9,162 bases of DNA from DUMJ01 sp964655195 (GTDB lineage Bacteria > DUMJ01), in contig CAZZLK010000090.1 of the NCBI GenBank assembly GCA_964655195.1, positions 1 through 9,162 on the forward strand, in the 5' to 3' direction. The first letter of the stretch is position 1, and every line of letters starts with the position of its first letter. A program made the translations under genes and the position numbers. Under the pieces are notes generated by a model. It saw only the letters and a program-made list of their open reading frames with translations. It was not told the DNA's origin and did not search any database. Positions 5,761-9,162 of the stretch are shown piece by piece.

Positions 5761-5785
5761 TAGAGGTGGAATATATGCCTAGGTT
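5754..5785 (+). promoter_or_regulatory. Possible RNA hairpin around the rplE start
   Basis: Bases 5754-5760 (AACTTAG) can pair with 5779-5785 (CTAGGTT) as seven consecutive pairs including one G-U. The 18-base loop holds the rplE Shine-Dalgarno (GAGGTGG, 5763-5769) and its ATG (5775). The stem covers the end of rplX including its stop codon. In E. coli the S8 repressor site lies at this same junction, but I do not see that the S8 consensus core is present. The stem is AU-rich and weak, so function is speculative. Confidence 0.3.
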
Positions 5786-6314
5786 AAAGGACTATTATAA
5801 AGAGACAGTTATACCATACCTTATGAAGAGATTTAATTACAAAAACATTATGGCTGTTCCTAAGATAGAGAAAGTAGTCATAAATATGGGGGTAGGGGAT
5901 GCTATACAGAATCCAGACCTTCTAAAGGCCGCAGTTAATGACCTGATGATTATCTCTGGGCAGAAGCCTGTTGTTACTAAGGCTAAAAAGTCTATATCAA
6001 ACTTTAAACTCCGTAAGGGTATGAGTATAGGATGTATGGTTACCCTCAGGGGTAACAGGATGTACGAATTTTTGGACAAACTACTAAATGTAGCTCTGTT
6101 TAGGATTAGAGATTTCAGAGGTGTAAGCCCTAAGTCTTTTGATGGAAGAGGGAATTATACTCTGGGTATAAAAGAACAGCTTATATTTCCAGAGATAGAG
6201 TACGATAAAGTAGTCAAGGTAAGAGGTATGGATATAACTATTGTTACTACTGCTAAAACTGATGAAGAAGCTTATGAGCTTCTAAAGGCTCTAGGGATGC
6301 CATTTAGAGGCTAA
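5775..6314 (+). CDS. rplE: 50S ribosomal protein L5
   Basis: L5 binds 5S rRNA and forms part of the central protuberance, touching the P-site tRNA and bridge B1b. The translation is very close to the family consensus: MPRLKDYYKE, VPKIEKVVINMGVGDA (residues 28-43), GQKPVVTKAKKSISNFKLRKGM, VTLRGNRMYEFLDKL, RDFRGVSPKSFDGRGNYTLGIKEQLIFPEI, VRGMDITIVTTAKTDEEA, and a GMPF end. ATG 5775 gives 179 residues, equal to B. subtilis. GTG at 5766 would add three residues but is part of the GAGGTGG binding site at 5763-5769. Residue 109 is Phe in LFRIRDFRG, where Pro is normally found. A possible hairpin surrounds the start. Confidence 0.97.
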   Translation: MPRLKDYYKETVIPYLMKRFNYKNIMAVPKIEKVVINMGVGDAIQNPDLLKAAVNDLMIISGQKPVVTKAKKSISNFKLRKGMSIGCMVTLRGNRMYEFLDKLLNVALFRIRDFRGVSPKSFDGRGNYTLGIKEQLIFPEIEYDKVVKVRGMDITIVTTAKTDEEAYELLKALGMPFRG

Positions 6315-6329
6315 TTAGGAGGAAATAGT

Positions 6330-6515
6330 ATGGCACGTAAGGCAAAGATTGAAAGGAGTAAATTACCACCGAAGTATAAAGTAAGGGCAAGGAATAGATG
6401 TAGTAGATGCGGCAGACCAAGAGGATATATCAGGGACTTTGGCCTTTGCAGGATATGTTTTAGGGAGTTAGCTCACAGAGGGCTTATCCCTGGAATTATT
6501 AAGGCTAGTTGGTAG
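6330..6515 (+). CDS. rpsZ: 30S ribosomal protein S14, short zinc-binding type
   Basis: S14 is a 30S head protein that assembles late with S3 and S10. This is the 61-residue zinc-ribbon form (C+ type): Cys24-x2-Cys27 and Cys40-x2-Cys43, in the context NRCSRCGRPRGYIRDFGLCRICFRELAHRG. The long zinc-free form of enterics is about 100 residues, so this is clearly the other paralogue class. It is named rpsZ or rpsN type Z depending on the annotation scheme. The site AGGAGG at 6317-6322 gives a 7-base spacer. The product would need zinc, so a zinc-independent duplicate elsewhere in the genome is possible but cannot be judged here. Confidence 0.97.
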   Translation: MARKAKIERSKLPPKYKVRARNRCSRCGRPRGYIRDFGLCRICFRELAHRGLIPGIIKASW

Positions 6516-6528
6516 GAGGTTAGTAGAT

Positions 6529-6927
6529 ATGTCCACTGATCCTATTGCTGATATGTTGACTAAAATAAGGAACGCAAGTAGAGCTCGTCTGGAGACTGTA
6601 GACATATCTCCTGTTTCCAAGTTGAAGCTGGAGATATTGAGAATATTGAAAGAAGAGGGCTATATACTTGACTATAAGGAGATAGAGACGGAGAAGTTCC
6701 CGTTTATAAGAGTCTACCTTAAATATGTAGACAAAAAGACCCCTGCTATTATGGGTATAAGAAGGGTAAGTAAACCTGGACTAAGGATATACGCCAAGAG
6801 AAATGAATTGCCTAGAGTCTTGGGTGGATTAGGCATAGCTATAGTTTCTACCTCTAGTGGTATTATGACCGATAAAAAGGCTCGCAGGGAAGGTCTAGGT
6901 GGAGAGATTCTCTGCTTTGTCTGGTAG
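6529..6927 (+). CDS. rpsH: 30S ribosomal protein S8
   Basis: S8 binds helix 21 of 16S rRNA in the 30S platform and in E. coli represses spc operon translation through a mimic near rplE. The 132-residue sequence (B. subtilis length) begins with TDPIADMLTKIRNASRA. It contains KLKLEILRILKEEGYI near residues 30-46 and RRVSKPGLRIYAK near 78-90, and ends with the RNA-binding STSSGIMTDKKARREGLGGEILCFVW. AGGAGGT at 6514-6520 is fused to the TAG stop of the S14 gene, with an 8-base spacer to the ATG. Confidence 0.97.
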   Translation: MSTDPIADMLTKIRNASRARLETVDISPVSKLKLEILRILKEEGYILDYKEIETEKFPFIRVYLKYVDKKTPAIMGIRRVSKPGLRIYAKRNELPRVLGGLGIAIVSTSSGIMTDKKARREGLGGEILCFVW

Positions 6928-6940
6928 GAGGAGATAATAT

Positions 6941-7489
6941 ATGTCGAGGATTGGGAAAAAACCTATTCCTATCCCTTCTGGGGTAGATGTGGAAATAAAA
7001 GAAAATAGTATACTGGTAAAGGGTCCTTTGGGAACGTTGGAAAAATCCATCCCATCAGGCATTACTGTCAGAAAGAGTGACGGTACCCTTATAGTAGAGA
7101 GACAGAGCGATGAAAAACTATACAAGGCTTTACACGGTACCATAAGGACCGTAGTAGCCAATATGGTGGAGGGTGTTACTAAAGGATTTACAAAGACGTT
7201 GGAGCTTATAGGTACCGGGTACAGGGCACAGAAGCAGGGAGAAAAATTAGTCCTGAATATAGGTTACAGTAATCCAGTAGTCTTTGAACCCGATGGGGTA
7301 ACATTTGAAGTACCAGATCCAACTCATATTACTGTAAGAGGTATAGATAAGGAGAGAGTTGGAGCTATGGCTGCTGAAATAAGGGCTACTAGACCCGTTA
7401 ATCCCTATACTGGTAAAGGTATCAAGTATGTGAATGAAGTGGTAAGGAGAAAGCTAGGTAAAGCAGGAAAAGTTGGCGGTAAGAAGTAA
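6941..7489 (+). CDS. rplF: 50S ribosomal protein L6
   Basis: L6 has two similar alpha/beta domains and binds 23S domain VI near the sarcin-ricin loop and the factor-binding site. The translation shows MSRIGKKPIPIPSGVDVEI, VKGPLGTLEKSIP (residues 26-38), TVVANMVEGVTKGFTKTLELIGTGYRAQ, and the second-domain sequence DPTHITVRGIDKERVGAMAAEIRATRPVNPYTGKGIKYVNEVVRRK. At 182 residues it is a few longer than usual (177-180) because of a basic GKAGKVGGKK tail. The AGGAGG at 6926-6931, fused to the rpsH stop, is followed by a run TAATAT that only superficially resembles a -10 box. Confidence 0.97.
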   Translation: MSRIGKKPIPIPSGVDVEIKENSILVKGPLGTLEKSIPSGITVRKSDGTLIVERQSDEKLYKALHGTIRTVVANMVEGVTKGFTKTLELIGTGYRAQKQGEKLVLNIGYSNPVVFEPDGVTFEVPDPTHITVRGIDKERVGAMAAEIRATRPVNPYTGKGIKYVNEVVRRKLGKAGKVGGKK

Positions 7490-7500
7490 GGAGGAATGGA

Positions 7501-7860
7501 ATGATCGACAGAGGTCTCCGTAGAAAGATAAGGCATGAACGTATAAGAAAGAGGATCTTTGGAACCCCAGATAGACTGAGACTTAATGTCTACAGGAGTT
7601 TAAAACATATATATGCTCAGATTATAGATGACACAAAAGGACATACCTTAGTCTCGGCATCCACGTTAGAACCAGATATTCGTGAAAAGATCAAAGGCTT
7701 AAGTAAGACAGAGAGGGCTAAGATCGTTGGTAAGGTCCTGGCTGAGAGAGCTATTGCTCAGGGTATAACAAAGGTGGTCTTTGATAGAGGCGGATATAAA
7801 TATCATGGCAGAGTAAGAGCATTAGCAGAAGGAGCTAGAGAGGGAGGTTTGCAGTTCTAA
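7501..7860 (+). CDS. rplR: 50S ribosomal protein L18
   Basis: L18 binds 5S rRNA with L5 and L25 in the central protuberance. The 119-residue protein (B. subtilis 120) has the basic N-terminus RRKIRHERIRKRIFGT, then PDRLRLNVYRSLKHIYAQIIDDTKGHTLVSAST, AKIVGKVLAERAIAQGITKVVFDRGGYKYHGRVRALAEGAREGGLQF. AAGGAGGA at 7488-7495 overlaps the rplF TAA and sits five bases upstream of ATG 7501; an ATG at 7497 is in another frame. Complete and unremarkable. Confidence 0.97.
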   Translation: MIDRGLRRKIRHERIRKRIFGTPDRLRLNVYRSLKHIYAQIIDDTKGHTLVSASTLEPDIREKIKGLSKTERAKIVGKVLAERAIAQGITKVVFDRGGYKYHGRVRALAEGAREGGLQF

Positions 7861-7861
7861 G

Positions 7862-8371
7862 ATGGAAGATAATGTGATGGAAGTACCAGAAACCTTAGAG
7901 TTTACAGAAAGAGTGATATCGGTAAGGCGGGTAGCCAAGGTAGTTGCAGGAGGAAAGAGATTTAGCTTCAGTGCTCTTGTTGCTGTTGGAGATATGCAGG
8001 GGCATGTAGGCATCGCTATAGGTAAAGCCCCCGAAGCTCCAGATGCAATAAGAAAGGCTATAACTAAAGCCAAAAAGAATATGATAACTGTTCCTATGAG
8101 AGGAACCACTATTCCTCATGAGGTAGTTGCAGACTTTGGAGCCTCTAAACTGGTGCTCAGACCTGCATCAGAGGGAACAGGAGTTATAGCTGGAGGAACG
8201 GTGAGAGCAATACTGGAGCTTGCAGGTATAAAGAACATACTCACAAAGGCTCTTGGTTCTACCAATCCAATAAATCTGGCTAGAGCTACTATAAAGGCTC
8301 TTTCTATGTTAAGGACCCCGGTAGAAGTAGCTAGAATAAGGGGAAAAGAAGTAAAAGATATATTGAGGTGA
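7862..8371 (+). CDS. rpsE: 30S ribosomal protein S5
   Basis: S5 lies at the 30S body/head hinge and mRNA entry, influencing decoding accuracy and spectinomycin response. The 169-residue sequence contains ERVISVRRVAKVVAGGKRFSFSALVAVGD (about 16-44, the spectinomycin-loop region), GKAPEAPDAIRKAITKAKKNM, TTIPHEVVADFGASKLVLRPASEGTGVIAGG (82-112), and GSTNPINLARATIKAL. The start is uncertain: ATG 7862 has its nearest clear site (GGGAGG, 7842-7847) 14 bases away inside rplR. The in-frame ATG at 7877 has only GGAAG at 7864-7868. I keep 7862 because it lies one base after rplR, suiting coupling. The extra five residues are outside the conserved core. Confidence 0.95.
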   Translation: MEDNVMEVPETLEFTERVISVRRVAKVVAGGKRFSFSALVAVGDMQGHVGIAIGKAPEAPDAIRKAITKAKKNMITVPMRGTTIPHEVVADFGASKLVLRPASEGTGVIAGGTVRAILELAGIKNILTKALGSTNPINLARATIKALSMLRTPVEVARIRGKEVKDILR

Positions 8372-8375
8372 TGCT

Positions 8376-8570
8376 ATGAAACTGAGAGTCACCCTGAAGA
8401 AGAGTCCAATAGGCTATCCTGAAGATCAGAAGGCTACACTGAGGGTATTGAGGCTAAATAAACTGAATAAGACAAGAGAGTTTGAAGCTACACCAAGTAT
8501 TATTGGTATGCTGAATAAGGTGAAACACCTGTTGGAGATTAAGGAGGTTAGTGATGATGAAACTCTCTGA
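8376..8570 (+). CDS. rpmD: 50S ribosomal protein L30
   Basis: L30 is a small, non-essential 50S protein that is absent from some bacterial lineages, so its presence is mildly informative. The 64-residue product shows the family pattern: LRVTLKKSPIGYPEDQKATLRVLRLNKLNKTREFEATPSIIGMLNKVKHLLEIKEV. GAGGTG at 8365-8370, running into the rpsE TGA, serves as binding site with a five-base spacer to ATG 8376. The final codons (DDETL) extend past the usual end and overlap rplO by 14 bases. Confidence 0.95.
   Translation: MKLRVTLKKSPIGYPEDQKATLRVLRLNKLNKTREFEATPSIIGMLNKVKHLLEIKEVSDDETL
8541..8548 (+). promoter_or_regulatory. Shine-Dalgarno site deciding the rplO start
   Basis: AAGGAGGT is a near-perfect anti-16S match inside rpmD. 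It has three in-frame start codons in a row downstream (GTG 8551, ATG 8554, ATG 8557). The GTG would be too close, leaving one of the two ATGs. Confidence 0.8.
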
Positions 8571-9003
8571 ACTGTACCCCCCCGAAGGTGCAGTAAAGGA
8601 AAGGATAAGAGTGGGAAGAGGTCATGGTTCTGGTAAAGGAAAGACCTCTGGAAGAGGTATAAAGGGGCAGGGTTCTCGTTCTGGCGATGGAGTAATGCCA
8701 GGTTTTGAAGGTGGACAAACTCCTTTACAGAGAAGACTTCCCAGACTGCCAGGCTTTAAGAATAGATTTAAGAAGGTATATGCAATAGTGAATGTGGGTC
8801 AACTGAATATATTTGAGGAAGGTACAGTAGTATCACCAGAGCTCCTCTTGGAGAGAGGTATTATAAAGGAAATTTACGATGGACTCAAGGTTTTGGGAGA
8901 TGGTGCTCTGGAGAAACCTTTAACTGTCAAGGCTCACAAGTTTTCCGAACAGGCTAAAGAGAAGATTATTTCTGCTGGAGGAAGTGTGGAGGTAATTGCC
9001 TGA
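8557..9003 (+). CDS. rplO: 50S ribosomal protein L15
   Basis: L15 is a glycine/arginine-rich assembly protein of the 50S core. The N-terminal extension RVGRGHGSGKGKTSGRGIKGQGSRSG (about residues 19-44) and FEGGQTPLQRRLPRLPGFKNRFKK are diagnostic; the C-terminal half (KVLGDGALEKPLTVKAHKFSEQAKEKIISAGG) is the usual globular domain. Starts GTG 8551, ATG 8554 and ATG 8557 follow one another in frame. I chose 8557 (148 residues) because homologues start MKL-x-EL, and AAGGAGGT at 8541-8548 then has an 8-base spacer; 8554 is nearly as good. Codons 8-9 form a seven-C run. The stop shares one base with the secY start. Confidence 0.95.
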   Translation: MKLSELYPPEGAVKERIRVGRGHGSGKGKTSGRGIKGQGSRSGDGVMPGFEGGQTPLQRRLPRLPGFKNRFKKVYAIVNVGQLNIFEEGTVVSPELLLERGIIKEIYDGLKVLGDGALEKPLTVKAHKFSEQAKEKIISAGGSVEVIA

Positions 9004-9162
9004 TGGTAGAATCTTCTGCTACTAGATTCTTTAATATCTTTAGAATACCAGAATTGAGGAATAAGATCTTATTTACCCTACTTATGATAGCTATATATAG
9101 AATAGGGATCTTTATCCCTGTCCCTGGAGTAAATATGAAGAGCTTAGAGGCCCTTATGGGAC
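9003..9162 (+). CDS. secY: Protein translocase subunit SecY, N-terminal part (3' truncated by window)
   Basis: SecY is the membrane channel of the Sec translocon. The first 53 residues are visible: MVESSATRFFNIFRIPELRNKILFTLLMIAIYRIGIFIPVPGVN and onward. The cytoplasmic amphipathic N-terminus, the RNKILFTL entry into transmembrane helix 1 (about residues 20-37) and the RIGxFIPVPGV signature identify the family. ATG 9003 overlaps the rplO TGA by one base (TGATG), with GGAGGT at 8988-8993 inside rplO, nine bases upstream. Position at the end of the spc cluster is standard. The remaining helices lie beyond the window. Confidence 0.96.
   Translation, partial: MVESSATRFFNIFRIPELRNKILFTLLMIAIYRIGIFIPVPGVNMKSLEALMG

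Noticed and set aside
6930..6940. GATAATAT upstream of rplF as a -10 promoter element
   Set aside because: It lies between the Shine-Dalgarno and the start codon, and no -35 partner is seen at the right distance in the end of rpsH.
9050..9162. AT-rich stretch in secY (TTATTTACC, CTATATATAG) as a promoter or terminator
   Set aside because: It encodes the conserved first transmembrane helix; there is no GC stem followed by a T run.
1..9162. An undescribed system hidden among the ribosomal genes
   Set aside because: Every base beyond short junctions of 15 bases or fewer is accounted for by recognised ribosomal, EF-Tu or SecY genes in standard order. No tRNA, CRISPR, transposon or inserted gene is visible.

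Overview
The window is a dense, single-strand (+) block of bacterial translation genes: the 3' end of tuf (EF-Tu), then the complete S10 operon and most of the spc operon in canonical order, ending inside secY. The order is tuf-rpsJ-rplC-rplD-rplW-rplB-rpsS-rplV-rpsC-rplP-rpmC-rpsQ-rplN-rplX-rplE-rpsZ(rpsN)-rpsH-rplF-rplR-rpsE-rpmD-rplO-secY. Every gene was recognised from its translated protein. I see no accessory gene, mobile element, RNA gene, CRISPR array or unknown coding region.

Organism. It is a bacterium, because it has bacterial EF-Tu, L2, L16 and SecY types, Shine-Dalgarno sites of the AGGAGG kind and the bacterial S10/spc order. Sampled stretches are roughly 40% G+C. Arginine is mostly AGA/AGG and isoleucine often ATA, a style common in anaerobic thermophiles and some deep-branching phyla. 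S14 is the short zinc-ribbon type, L24 carries a Cys4 knuckle, and L30 is present. This points away from enterics and toward clostridial, Thermotogota, Dictyoglomota or Atribacterota-like lineages, but I cannot fix the phylum by eye.

Layout. 2-145 is the EF-Tu C-terminus. 149-4804 is the S10 cluster (S10, L3, L4, L23, L2, S19, L22, S3, L16, L29), continued at 4814 by S17. 5067-9003 is the spc cluster (L14, L24, L5, S14, S8, L6, L18, S5, L30, L15), and 9003-9162 is the start of secY. No gap between genes exceeds 15 bases and eight junctions overlap (8, 8, 1, 20, 4, 35, 14 and 1 bases). There is therefore no room for a conventional promoter, leader or terminator, and the block is most simply one polycistronic transcript with strong translational coupling.

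Points worth a second look are local. They are a 35-base rpsQ/rplN overlap containing a (GGAA)3-GGGG ribosome-binding tract, a small potential hairpin presenting the rplE start in its loop, substitutions in usually invariant tips of L22 and S10 and in L5, a TTG start for rplW, and repeated fusion of stop codons to Shine-Dalgarno sites. I did not find a previously undescribed system here; the region is essentially ordinary core genome.
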